Origin: Endobugula sp047636495
GTDB lineage: Bacteria; Pseudomonadota; Gammaproteobacteria; Pseudomonadales; Cellvibrionaceae
Assembly: GCA_047636495.1 (NCBI GenBank)
Contig: JBLILH010000016.1
Location: 1 to 64,000, forward strand
DNA length: 64,000 nt
Direction of reading: 5' to 3'
Below, one piece after another: positions 54,087-62,623 of the stretch. Both the position numbers and the translations under genes were made by a program. How positions within the stretch are numbered: position 1 is the stretch's first letter; each line of letters starts with the position of its first letter. The notes under the pieces are model-generated. The model saw only the letters and a program-made list of their open reading frames with translations, ran no database searches and had not been told where the DNA came from.

Positions 54087-57000
54087 TTATTCTTTCAATT
54101 GCAACAAATCAAATACGATCTTCGCAAAACGTTGCGCTTTATCTGGGTTCGAGAGTAGCTGCATCATTTGGTTTTGATTTACCTCATTACTATCCAGCAC
54201 AGCATCATCAACAGCTTTAGAAAAGTCACCAAGCATGGCTTGTTCGGGTGTATTGTTATTCATTTGATTCATCACGCGCGCATTCTCCCTGACTTTATCC
54301 CGAATGGTATAGGCATAATTAACCATGTCTTTTTCAGTGAGCTTATCAGCCACAAACACGTCGTTTAAGCGGTTAATCAGTAACGAAAGAAACTCTTCTT
54401 TTCTATCTCTGGCAACGGCGGTTCCTAGCCCTTCGCCCGTCACTAAATACGACGGGGAGCTGGCTTCCATAATCAAATGTTGCTGTTTGATTTTAGACAA
54501 GCGGTAATGGCTTAGCTCTACATGACTCAGATCTATGTCATCTTCATCCACTACCGCTTCACGCAGCATGGGGCGCAGGTTGCGAGCATATAGGCTGAGT
54601 TTCTCAAGGTCTTTGTCATTGTAATCGACAATTTGCGACATAAATTCGTAAAAGCGCACAAAGGTCCCTAAATCTTTTTTGAAGATATCCAGTGCGTCTT
54701 TTTCTTTTTTGCACTCTTTAAAACTGTTTTCAGCGTTTGCTATTAATACCGCGTCATTGGTCTGTTTGGTGCGTTCAAACATATCTCTGGCTTGCTTATA
54801 GGCGGCTACTACCGACTTATATCGTTGCGACCAGCGTTCTACCGCTGGCTTACAGATATTGGCAATCGCTGCATTGCTTTTGTTTTTTACAAAAAACGCA
54901 TCACAAAACTGTTCAACCTCAGACCCAAGAAATATTTTGGCATCCCGTAGCTTTTCGGATAATTCAAATATAAGATTGGGATCAGACACGTCGTCTAACT
55001 CGGCTGTTTGAAAATACGGTTGAAACGCCGCCAAAATTTCGTCAGAGTCGTTGAAAAAATCAAGCACAAAAGTACCCGTCTCGGCCTTACCCGGAAACAT
55101 CCGGTTTAGTCTCGATAAGGTTTGCACGCACTCTACCCCACCAAGTTTTTTATCGACATACATGGCACAAAGCTTGGGCTGATCAAAACCCGTTTGAAAC
55201 TTATTCGCGACAATCATCACCTGATAATCGTCGCTATCAAACGCCTTGCGCATATCCCGCCCCTTAAGGTTTGGATTCATATTCGCTTCGGTAAATTTCT
55301 GATCTTCTAGCTCTATAGAGTTTGGGTCTTTATCGCTAAACTCAACCTCACCAGAAAACGCCACCATGGCAAAAATCTTTTGATCGCCTTTCTCAGCAAT
55401 GTCTTTTCTCTGCAGATAACGATCAAAGGCCAGTTTATAACGCACCGCCTCTTTACGAGAGCTGGTGACTACCATGGCTTTCGCCTGCCCACCTAATAAG
55501 CCCATGACGTTGTCTTTAAAGTGCTCAACAATCACCTGTACTTTTTGGCTGATGTTGTAGTCGTGTAAGCGTACCCATTGATTGAGTTTCACCTTGGCTT
55601 TTTTACTCTCTACTTCTGTGTCGCTACCCTGTATTTTCATCGCGAGGTTATAGGCCACTTTGTAATTGGTATAGTTTTTTAGCACATCAAGAATAAAGCC
55701 CTCTTCAATCGCCTGGCGCATACTGTACACATGATAGGCTTCGGGTCTATTGGCTTTAGATGGCGCTTCGTCGGACTTGGGTAGGCGACCAAACAACTCA
55801 AGGGTTTTGGTTTTAGGGGTGGCAGTAAAGGCTAGATAACTCAAGTTACTTGAGGCGCGACGCGAGGCAACAGCGGCATCGAGTATATCTTCTGTGCCTA
55901 GTTCTGCCTCGGGGTCGCTGGCGTCAACCATTAACACTTCTTTTAACTGCCGCGCAGTAGAGCCGGTTTGTGAGCTGTGGGCTTCATCGGCAATCACCAC
56001 ATATTTTCGCTCTTTAAGGCTCACGCTGTCTTCAATTGCCTTTAACACAAAGGGAAAGGTTTGAATGGTAACAATAATAATGGGCTGCGAGTTTTTTAGC
56101 GCATCGGCTAGCTTTTCAGATTTAGAGCCATCCCCTTCTTTGTTATTAATGCGACCGACAACGCCATCGGTATGTTCAAACTGATAAATCGTGTCTTGCA
56201 GTTGATCGTCTAGGACGGTTCGGTCGGTAACGATAATCACCGAATCAAAATTCTTATTGCCATTTTCGTCACGCAAAGCAGACAACTGATGTGCCACCCA
56301 AGCAATAGAATTAGACTTACCCGAACCTGCACTATGTTGAATAAGGTATTTGTGCCCCGGCCCTTCTACGCGCGCGGCATTGACCAATTTAGAGACCACA
56401 TCCCACTGATGGTAACGAGGGAAGATAAGCGTCTCTTTTTTGGTTTTTCGCCCCTCCCAGTCTTCTTTTTCTTCAATGTGTAAATGCACAAAACGCGCGA
56501 GAATATTGAGTAGGTTTTCAGGCAGTAACACCTCGTTCCATAAATAGTCGGTAGCGTATTGGTTAATATCTTCGGGTACATCATTACCCGCTCCGCCATC
56601 TGCTGTGCCTTTGTTAAAGGGCAAGAAATAGGTGTTCGCACCTTCTAAGCGAGTCGCCATATACACTTCATATTGGCTGACGGCAAAATGGACTAAAGCG
56701 CCCCGCTTAAAGGTGAACAAAGGCTCTGGCTTTTTAGTGACAGGATCGGTGGCAAAGCGTGTGGTTTTATATTGCTTAATCGCGTTATGCACCGCCTGTT
56801 TAAATTCTGATTTTAACTCTAAGGTGACCACGGGCAAGCCATTAACAAACAGCACTAGGTCGATACGCCAAGCCTTAGCTTTTTTCCCGGTAGCGGCTAA
56901 CTCTTCCTCGTTTGCCCACGGTGAATACACCAATTCTGGCACTACCCGACAACGGTTTTGTTGGTAGCGCGCTAAGGTGTCGGGGTTAAGGTCGTGTTCG

Positions 57001-57344
57001 GGCTTAAACTGACACAAACTAAAGCGAGTGCCACGGTCACGCAATTCGTGGCGTAACACGCCTAAGGTGCCAAAGGTGCGCATTTGTGTGTTGGCAGCAT
57101 TAGGGTCGGCTTTGTTCAGCTGGCTGGCAACCCGCTCTAAAAACTTCGCTTCAGGGTTGTTGGGGTACAACACACAGAATTTCTGCCATTGTTCGTCTTG
57201 AGTGTCTTGCACAAAACCCAACAAGTCTTCTGGGTATAAAGCCAATTCGCGGTTATAGTTTTCGGGTTTACCCAATAGCCAACCGTTTGCAAGCAACTGA
57301 CGAATTATGTCATTCTGGAATGTAAGTTCGTTGGCTTTTCCCAT
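54087..57344 (-). CDS. hsdR: type I restriction enzyme, HsdR subunit
   Basis: The 1085-residue motor-nuclease subunit has the N-terminal PD-(D/E)xK nuclease (IDLVLFVNGLPVVTLELKSE), Walker A (HSAGSGKSN), the DEAH box (IADEAHSSQTGS), TATP (YLAFTATPKT), helicase domain 2 (GFDQPKLCAMYVDKKLGG) and a helical C-terminal assembly domain. The start is set at ATG 57344 (MGKANELTF), one base after the doc stop, and is supported by the two duplicated 5' ends (MSKANEL, MPKANEL). It cleaves DNA lacking the HsdM/HsdS methylation. Confidence 0.94.
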   Translation of the reverse strand: MGKANELTFQNDIIRQLLANGWLLGKPENYNRELALYPEDLLGFVQDTQDEQWQKFCVLYPNNPEAKFLERVASQLNKADPNAANTQMRTFGTLGVLRHELRDRGTRFSLCQFKPEHDLNPDTLARYQQNRCRVVPELVYSPWANEEELAATGKKAKAWRIDLVLFVNGLPVVTLELKSEFKQAVHNAIKQYKTTRFATDPVTKKPEPLFTFKRGALVHFAVSQYEVYMATRLEGANTYFLPFNKGTADGGAGNDVPEDINQYATDYLWNEVLLPENLLNILARFVHLHIEEKEDWEGRKTKKETLIFPRYHQWDVVSKLVNAARVEGPGHKYLIQHSAGSGKSNSIAWVAHQLSALRDENGNKNFDSVIIVTDRTVLDDQLQDTIYQFEHTDGVVGRINNKEGDGSKSEKLADALKNSQPIIIVTIQTFPFVLKAIEDSVSLKERKYVVIADEAHSSQTGSTARQLKEVLMVDASDPEAELGTEDILDAAVASRRASSNLSYLAFTATPKTKTLELFGRLPKSDEAPSKANRPEAYHVYSMRQAIEEGFILDVLKNYTNYKVAYNLAMKIQGSDTEVESKKAKVKLNQWVRLHDYNISQKVQVIVEHFKDNVMGLLGGQAKAMVVTSSRKEAVRYKLAFDRYLQRKDIAEKGDQKIFAMVAFSGEVEFSDKDPNSIELEDQKFTEANMNPNLKGRDMRKAFDSDDYQVMIVANKFQTGFDQPKLCAMYVDKKLGGVECVQTLSRLNRMFPGKAETGTFVLDFFNDSDEILAAFQPYFQTAELDDVSDPNLIFELSEKLRDAKIFLGSEVEQFCDAFFVKNKSNAAIANICKPAVERWSQRYKSVVAAYKQARDMFERTKQTNDAVLIANAENSFKECKKEKDALDIFKKDLGTFVRFYEFMSQIVDYNDKDLEKLSLYARNLRPMLREAVVDEDDIDLSHVELSHYRLSKIKQQHLIMEASSPSYLVTGEGLGTAVARDRKEEFLSLLINRLNDVFVADKLTEKDMVNYAYTIRDKVRENARVMNQMNNNTPEQAMLGDFSKAVDDAVLDSNEVNQNQMMQLLSNPDKAQRFAKIVFDLLQLKE

Positions 57345-57345
57345 A

Positions 57346-57792
57346 TTATTCAATACCTTTACTGACGGTTTGAGCTATTTCTAATTTTAATGATTCAGAG
57401 TAATCATCTTCATAAATTAATGAAGTGATAATTTTTAGCGTTAATGCTTTATTGATGATGTTATCCGCTATCCATACCGCTATATTTTCCATTCGCTGAA
57501 CAAAATCTTGAATACAATATTCATAGCCATTCAATTCTAAAAAATAAGCACCCAAAGCAATACTTGAACGCTTATTACCGTCGACAAATGCATGGCTTTT
57601 ATTAATAGAAAAGACAAGGTGCGACAATTTATCTTCCATTGCGGGGTAGTAATCATCATTTTGAATATGCGCCAACGGGCCATCCAATAAATCTACGTTA
57701 TTATTGCCTGCTCGCCCGCCCGTATGTTCAATTATCCAATCATGTACCTTAATCGCATGACCAGCATCAAAGTAAATAAAATGCTCAGTCAT
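57346..57792 (-). CDS. Doc-type Fic-domain protein
   Basis: The 148-residue Fic/Doc protein has the motif HAFVDGNKRSSI, with the catalytic His and phosphate-binding GNKR. Doc toxins phosphorylate EF-Tu, while other Fic proteins add AMP. It overlaps or abuts hsdR (one base between stop and start) and follows the regulator by three bases, so it is in the hsd operon. No Phd-type antitoxin is seen; the upstream DNA-binding protein might play that part. Confidence 0.88.
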   Translation of the reverse strand: MTEHFIYFDAGHAIKVHDWIIEHTGGRAGNNNVDLLDGPLAHIQNDDYYPAMEDKLSHLVFSINKSHAFVDGNKRSSIALGAYFLELNGYEYCIQDFVQRMENIAVWIADNIINKALTLKIITSLIYEDDYSESLKLEIAQTVSKGIE

Positions 57793-57795
57793 GCC

Positions 57796-58809
57796 CTATC
57801 GATCCTTTAAGCGTTTAAAGACGTCCAGCGTTTCTGGATCGGATAACTGCTCTTCTAGCGAGCGACTTGCATCCCCTAAAAACTTATCAACATCGCCTTC
57901 TGGCACCGTTTGTAAATATGACTCCAGCTTTGTATGCAAGGCATCTCGAAAGCTCATATCACGGCTAGCCATTTTAGTGCGCGCATCATCGATAATCGGC
58001 TTTAGATAAGGGTTAGTCTTAAGGCCTGCTAATAATTGGTCTAACTCTGTCGGTTTTAGTTTCCGCCCAAGCCTCTGCGCCTCAGTAGCCATATCCTGCG
58101 CCAAACCGTTTTCAATGCTCGCTATAGTTTTCAATATTTCTGCGTAAAACGTCTCACGAACATTATCGCCTTTAGCTAACTTCAATATTTGTTTATATTC
58201 GTTAGCGTTCTCTTTAAACACCAGTTGGTAAATTTTGTTAGTGTATATCCCATACTTAACATTACCCATGTCTACGTATTGAGCGAGCGCAGAGGTAAAT
58301 ACTTTTCGGTAGCTATCTTCTCGATACGCTGACGGGAGATAGTCAGCATCACGCTGGTTGATAAACTTGGTATGCCCACCTGCTCGTTCAGCCACAACAT
58401 CAATCACAATATCAAGAATTCGAGAGCGAACGGCTTTGGCCTTTTCACTCTCTGTTAGCAACATGGCAAAATTAAGCATCGCTCTAAAATTAAACACACC
58501 AAGAACTGAAGTTTTGGTACCTTCATCAATGAAGGTACCATAGGCTAGCCTCTTGAATTCATTTAATTTTTTCCCTTTTAACAGTTGATAACCATTTGCT
58601 TTTAACTCATCACCATGATTTTTAATGTAACGCTCAACGGTTGTATCACTCACTTCATACATTTCTATCAATTGCTGCTTAGTAAACCAGCGATCACCTT
58701 CAAATCCTAAGCCCCCTAAGGCAAGGTGCTCTTCAATTTTCTCTAAGGCATAGCGGTTATTGAGTACATTTTGCCGATCAATAGGCGAACTGGTTAGATC
58801 ATTAGGCAT
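57796..58809 (-). CDS. DNA-binding protein of the Doc module
   Basis: The 337-residue protein has an N-terminal helix-turn-helix-like region (WFTKQQLIEMYEVSDTTVER) followed by a helical domain (LGVFNFRAMLNFAMLLTESE) and a long charged C-terminal half. The start at 58809 (MPNDLTSS) has a perfect GGAGG five bases upstream. The longer frame from 58821 overlaps that site. Its first bases overlap the end of the hsdR 5' fragment. Such proteins accompany Doc genes in restriction loci, possibly as regulator or antitoxin. The family is not firmly identified. Confidence 0.8.
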   Translation of the reverse strand: MPNDLTSSPIDRQNVLNNRYALEKIEEHLALGGLGFEGDRWFTKQQLIEMYEVSDTTVERYIKNHGDELKANGYQLLKGKKLNEFKRLAYGTFIDEGTKTSVLGVFNFRAMLNFAMLLTESEKAKAVRSRILDIVIDVVAERAGGHTKFINQRDADYLPSAYREDSYRKVFTSALAQYVDMGNVKYGIYTNKIYQLVFKENANEYKQILKLAKGDNVRETFYAEILKTIASIENGLAQDMATEAQRLGRKLKPTELDQLLAGLKTNPYLKPIIDDARTKMASRDMSFRDALHTKLESYLQTVPEGDVDKFLGDASRSLEEQLSDPETLDVFKRLKDR

Positions 58810-58960
58810 TGAGGCCTCCATGTTTAAAAAACATCATCCCTAGCTCAGAATGTAAGACCCGTTCACGATTGTAGTTTTCGGGCTTACCCAATAGCCAGCC
58901 GTTAGCGACTAACTGCTGAATCATTTCATTTTGAAAGGTGAGCTCGTTAGCTTTGCTCAT
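58802..58960 (-). pseudogene. hsdR 5'-end fragment 1
   Basis: Starting at 58960 (MSKANELTFQNEMIQQLVAN, then GWLLGKPENYNRERVL), 52 codons copy the HsdR N-terminus and then diverge (HSELGMMFF...), ending in TAA at 58802. About 36 codons match. It sits between the AlbA-type ATPase gene and the regulator gene. Confidence 0.85.
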
Positions 58961-59032
58961 AAAAGATACATCCTCTATTTATTTTGTGCGTATTCTTTAT
59001 TTTCCAACACTACTGTCCCGTTAACGTAATGT

Positions 59033-59090
59033 CGTCATGCTGGGTTCGTCATGCCGGGCTCGATCCGGTATCCGGTATCCGGTACCATTA
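59033..59090. repeat. REP/BIME-like repeat, copy 6 (partial)
   Basis: CGTCATGCTGGGTTCGTCAT and CCGGGCTCGATCCGGTA match the left halves of the copies at 28513 and 25483. The right half is missing and replaced by GGTATCC repeats. Confidence 0.65.
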
Positions 59091-59126
59091 CTTAACCTTC
59101 TGAATAATAAGATTTTATGCACCTTT

Positions 59127-59192
59127 ATTGTAGAATTGTAGACGCCAAATTGTAGAATTGTAGACGCCAAATTGTAGAATTGTAGACGCCAA
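59127..59192. repeat. 22-bp tandem repeat, three copies
   Basis: The unit ATTGTAGAATTGTAGACGCC plus AA occurs three times in perfect register (59127-59148, 59149-59170, 59171-59192). The unit itself contains two ATTGTAGA halves. Confidence 0.9.
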
Positions 59193-59238
59193 TCTCTCTT
59201 AAGCCGGTTTTCTATCGACTTTCAATTTTTTATAGATA

Positions 59239-59405
59239 CTAGGAGCCTGTCGGACTTAGGGGATCGTAGCGAGGCGGCGAGTAATTGAGGGCATTTTTTC
59301 GATCATTTGAGGCGAATAGTGGGCCTATTTAACGATAATGATCGGGAAAATGCACCAATTTCCCGCTGCCGCAGTAGATTTCCCCTAAGTCCGACAGGCT
59401 CCTAG
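59239..59405. mobile_element. MITE B, copy 2 (167 bp)
   Basis: It has the same 21-bp ends and length as the copy at 9858-10024, with about a dozen internal differences. Its right end abuts the element at 59404. Confidence 0.9.
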
Positions 59406-59564
59406 GGACGAGAAAACAATACTTTATCCAATGATGCTTGTATTCCGCTTCCTCACCTTCGTTGTTCAAAACCTTACGTGTCCCGACATGCGCGCCTTTG
59501 AACGCCTTGGTGAGAAAGCAGACTACTGCGCCTAAATTGGACAAAGTATTGCTTCCTCGTCCCT
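59404..59564. mobile_element. second inverted-repeat element abutting MITE B
   Basis: AGGGACGAGAAAACAATACT (59404, 28-bp arm) pairs, with three mismatches, with the arm at 59537-59564. The 105-base core holds a piece of open frame without recognisable domain. It looks like a separate 161-bp non-autonomous element or an IS remnant. Confidence 0.6.
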
Positions 59565-59675
59565 TATACCAATGAATCAAGAAATGAAAAATTTTAACTC
59601 ATTGAAAAACAACATGTTTTTAAAATAATACAGGCTTATCGTATGCGTGAATCAAAACACGATCAAGAAACTGGA

Positions 59676-61130
59676 TCAGGCCCAAAACGGCCAATATCCT
59701 GCTCTTGGTCTTTCGGGGTCAGCAGGCTTAATCAATTCCGCTTTTTGTGCCGCTTTAATTACCTTGGTAGCTTGAGCCGCATTCTGGCTTTCAATACCAA
59801 AACGCTGGCATAAGCTGGCATTTTTCATACGCTCGCCACTTAAATACTTAATGACCGCATGCTGGTAGCAGGCTCTTACACGCTCATCAACAGTCATGTT
59901 GGCAAATGAGCGTGGCGCATACAATACCACTTGCATCGAATGCTCTTCCGCTTGCAGTTTAGGCGGTGGCAATTGAAATAACTCAACACTAACCACGACT
60001 TTATCAAGCCCAGTCCCTTGCTCTTCGCATAAATTCATACGTCGCATGAGCGACGCTAATGCTTCATTACGTGAACGTGGAGGCAAATCAATCATACGGT
60101 CTGGCTTAACCAGGGGTTGGCCGGGGTTAGTAATCTCTAAACGATCAGTAAATAATTCGACCTGAGGCCCCATACCGCTTAAAGACATATCCTGATGAAT
60201 TAATGCATTGACAATTAATTCGCGAATAGCGATTTCGGGATAAAGTTGTTGCTGCTCACGAAAGGCCGCACCAATGTGCTCATTTTGTGGCAATAAATTA
60301 TTGATAAATGTGATCAGTCCCGCAAAGCCTGCGGCATACCCTTTCTGTCCATCTTGACGATGGGTAACCGTTGCCGCTTTATTTTTTCCATCATAAGCGA
60401 CAAAACGAATAGCCTTTCGAGCAATACTAGCATCGAACTGGGCTAAGTTATTGGCAAATAAAATAGCACCTAAATTGGTGATTTTCCATTTCTCACCTAT
60501 GTCAGGCAAAATTAATTGTTCAGCATGTAGACGCTCAAAAATACCTCTGCGGTTATCGGGTAAGCTTTGTTTAGTTAACGTAAAGTAGCCTGGATAATCC
60601 AGTAGCGTTAGTACTTCATCTGCGGACACAAAGGATTTAGCAACATCTTTCTCCCATGTATAGGGGCGCAGGTTATCAATCAGTTTTTGGAAACGATCAG
60701 GAAAATCACTTAGCTTCGGTGTCGAACTACCAATTCGAATATAAGCAATATGATCTACCGAAACGGGAGCAGTGGTTGCTGCGGGTATTTCTAACATGAC
60801 TACCCGGCCATCGGGATGATTTACCGTTTTGAAATGAAAGGCAATACTGGGGCTTAAGCACTTAGCCAGCCAAAGTTGTAATACCATATTACCTACCGTT
60901 TGCGATTCAGGATCAAACTGAGTACCAACAACACGGTGACCATTATTATGCACCCCCCATACCACATAAGCGCAATCTTGCTGCTCTACCCTTGCTGCGT
61001 TAGATAGCGCCGAGCATAATTTAGCAATCACTTTAGGGTCGGTATTGTCTTGCTTAAATTCTACCAAACTGGTTTCAGACGTTTGCGCCCTCAGTTCATC
61101 AATTAAAGCAATATCTCGTTCTGCCAACAT
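59676..61130 (-). CDS. Schlafen-AlbA-type ATP-binding protein
   Basis: The 484-residue protein has an N-terminal AlbA_2 domain (SLVEFKQDNTDPKVIAKLCS, then AYVVWGVHNNGHRVVG, to about residue 150). It continues with the COG2865-type HATPase-like region (IAIRELIVNALIHQDMSLSG, ITNPGQPLVKP, RMNLCEEQGTGLDKV) and a C-terminal winged helix. Such proteins are putative regulators and often lie in or near restriction and other defence loci. The role here is unknown. It lies between two hsdR 5'-end copies. A MITE block separates it from the next gene. Confidence 0.9.
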   Translation of the reverse strand: MLAERDIALIDELRAQTSETSLVEFKQDNTDPKVIAKLCSALSNAARVEQQDCAYVVWGVHNNGHRVVGTQFDPESQTVGNMVLQLWLAKCLSPSIAFHFKTVNHPDGRVVMLEIPAATTAPVSVDHIAYIRIGSSTPKLSDFPDRFQKLIDNLRPYTWEKDVAKSFVSADEVLTLLDYPGYFTLTKQSLPDNRRGIFERLHAEQLILPDIGEKWKITNLGAILFANNLAQFDASIARKAIRFVAYDGKNKAATVTHRQDGQKGYAAGFAGLITFINNLLPQNEHIGAAFREQQQLYPEIAIRELIVNALIHQDMSLSGMGPQVELFTDRLEITNPGQPLVKPDRMIDLPPRSRNEALASLMRRMNLCEEQGTGLDKVVVSVELFQLPPPKLQAEEHSMQVVLYAPRSFANMTVDERVRACYQHAVIKYLSGERMKNASLCQRFGIESQNAAQATKVIKAAQKAELIKPADPERPRAGYWPFWA

Positions 61131-61179
61131 AGCAAGCCTCCAATGCAGTTAAATTTTAACGTAGTCACCCTATTATTTT

Positions 61180-61407
61180 TCATATCCGTGGCACTGCCGC
61201 TAAAAACTTAGCTTCTGGGTCGCTGGGGTATAACACACAGAATTTCTGCCATTGTTCGTCTTGGGTGTCTTGCACAAAAATCAATACATCGTCTGAATAC
61301 AAGACCCGTTCACGGCTGTAGTTTTCGGGCTTACCCAATAGCCAGCCGTTAGCAAGCAACTGACGAATCATGTCATTCTGGAAGGTGAGTTCGTTTGCTT
61401 TAGGCAT
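61180..61407 (-). pseudogene. hsdR 5'-end fragment 2
   Basis: This 75-codon frame (MPKANELTFQNDMIRQLLAN, then GWLLGKPENYSRERVLYSDD) matches HsdR for about 65-70 codons and then ends in AAVPRI. It starts 30 bases after the RhuM-Fic gene, in the place hsdR would have if that gene directly followed it. It resembles the full hsdR in EQWQKFCVLYP and EAKFL. Confidence 0.88.
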
Positions 61408-61437
61408 TATTTAACGTCCTTATACGTTCGTATTATT

Positions 61438-62427
61438 CTAGCGAATTAAATTCATAATCAACTGTATCATCAGCTCTTTTTGAGCCGGGTCACTTTGCGC
61501 CACCAACAAGGCTATCGCAGCCAAGGCATTATCGTTTATTTTTAATTCACCACTTTGTTTTAGGTGATGCCCGTTGCGCTGTAAGAACCAAATAAACATA
61601 AACGCACCGATGCGTTTATTACCGTCACTAAAGGGGTGATTTTTGATGATAAAATACAACAAGTGGGCAGCTTGCGCTTCTATGCTGGGGTACAAATACT
61701 CACCACCAAAACTTTGCACTATGTTACCCAGCACACCGACAAAGCTATTATCTTTTTCATTGCCCACTAGCTCAGTCGCTTCGCCTTTGGCGATTAAATC
61801 TTTAACCAGTAAAGCAATGGCTGCTCGAGCCTCGTCGTAGTTGATTTGGTAACGTATCTCTTCATCAAAACCAGCGGTAGGCAGCCGTTCGCTATCAAAC
61901 TGATTGAGCAATACAAAGGTATGGGCATAATCGGCTATCACCTTCACCAAACCCTGTGCTTCGGGCAGGCTGGCTTGATCAATCATATGTTGCTGAAACA
62001 GACTTAGGGTTTGCTCAAGCGTTGCTAGCTGCGCCTGATGCTGGCTTAGGCGCTGTTCGTTCAAGGTGTACCCCTGTACTAAATGCTCTTTTAAGCGGGC
62101 TGTAGCCCACTGGCGAAATTGCGTACCTTGCAAGGACTTCACGCGATAACCTACGGAGATAATCACATCCAGATTGTAATGCGCAACGTGCCGCTCCACC
62201 TGCCGCTCACCTTCTGTTTGAACTGTCGCAAAATTTGCGACAGTTGAGCTTGGGTCTAATTCTTTCTCACGAAAGACGTTATTGACATGCTTGCCGATGG
62301 TTTTTACGTCCCTGCCAAACAACTCAGCAAGCTGTAAGCGATTGAGCCATACCGTGTCAGCATGGGTATCCAGCTGCACCTCTATAGTCTTACCTTCATC
62401 TTCATAAATGAGTATTTCCTTGTTCAT
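61438..62427 (-). CDS. RhuM-Fic/Doc fusion protein
   Basis: The 329-residue protein joins an N-terminal RhuM-type domain (VWLNRLQLAELFGRDVKTIG, HYNLDVIISVGYRVKSLQGT, FRQWATARLKEHLVQGYTLN) to a C-terminal Fic/Doc domain with the motif HPFSDGNKRIGAF. A helical linker lies between (about 135-175). RhuM-Fic genes often occur in type I restriction operons, and a role as toxin or defence switch is suggested but not proven. It lies between hsdS and the second hsdR fragment. Confidence 0.9.
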   Translation of the reverse strand: MNKEILIYEDEGKTIEVQLDTHADTVWLNRLQLAELFGRDVKTIGKHVNNVFREKELDPSSTVANFATVQTEGERQVERHVAHYNLDVIISVGYRVKSLQGTQFRQWATARLKEHLVQGYTLNEQRLSQHQAQLATLEQTLSLFQQHMIDQASLPEAQGLVKVIADYAHTFVLLNQFDSERLPTAGFDEEIRYQINYDEARAAIALLVKDLIAKGEATELVGNEKDNSFVGVLGNIVQSFGGEYLYPSIEAQAAHLLYFIIKNHPFSDGNKRIGAFMFIWFLQRNGHHLKQSGELKINDNALAAIALLVAQSDPAQKELMIQLIMNLIR

Positions 62428-62623
62428 AGCACGCCCCTTGCAGCCAATTGACTATTCATTGTGGTGGCTGTCGCTTGTCCGCCTTCTGAATGCAAGAGCC
62501 GAACGTCTAGGATGTGTAAAGATGCACGACTGCCGTGCGCGCAGGGAGACCCAAAGCACTCACTGCGTTCGCGGGGCCAGCGTTGCGCAGGAGCGGCCTT
62601 TTCGGTGATAGCGTAATTAAACA
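62428..62623. repeat. G+C-richer spacer, candidate dispersed repeat
   Basis: The 196 bases between hsdS and the RhuM-Fic gene differ in composition from the neighbours and are rich in short imperfect palindromes. A 66-codon frame on the minus strand resembles spurious translations of repeats known from other proteobacteria. No gene is supported. Confidence 0.35.
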
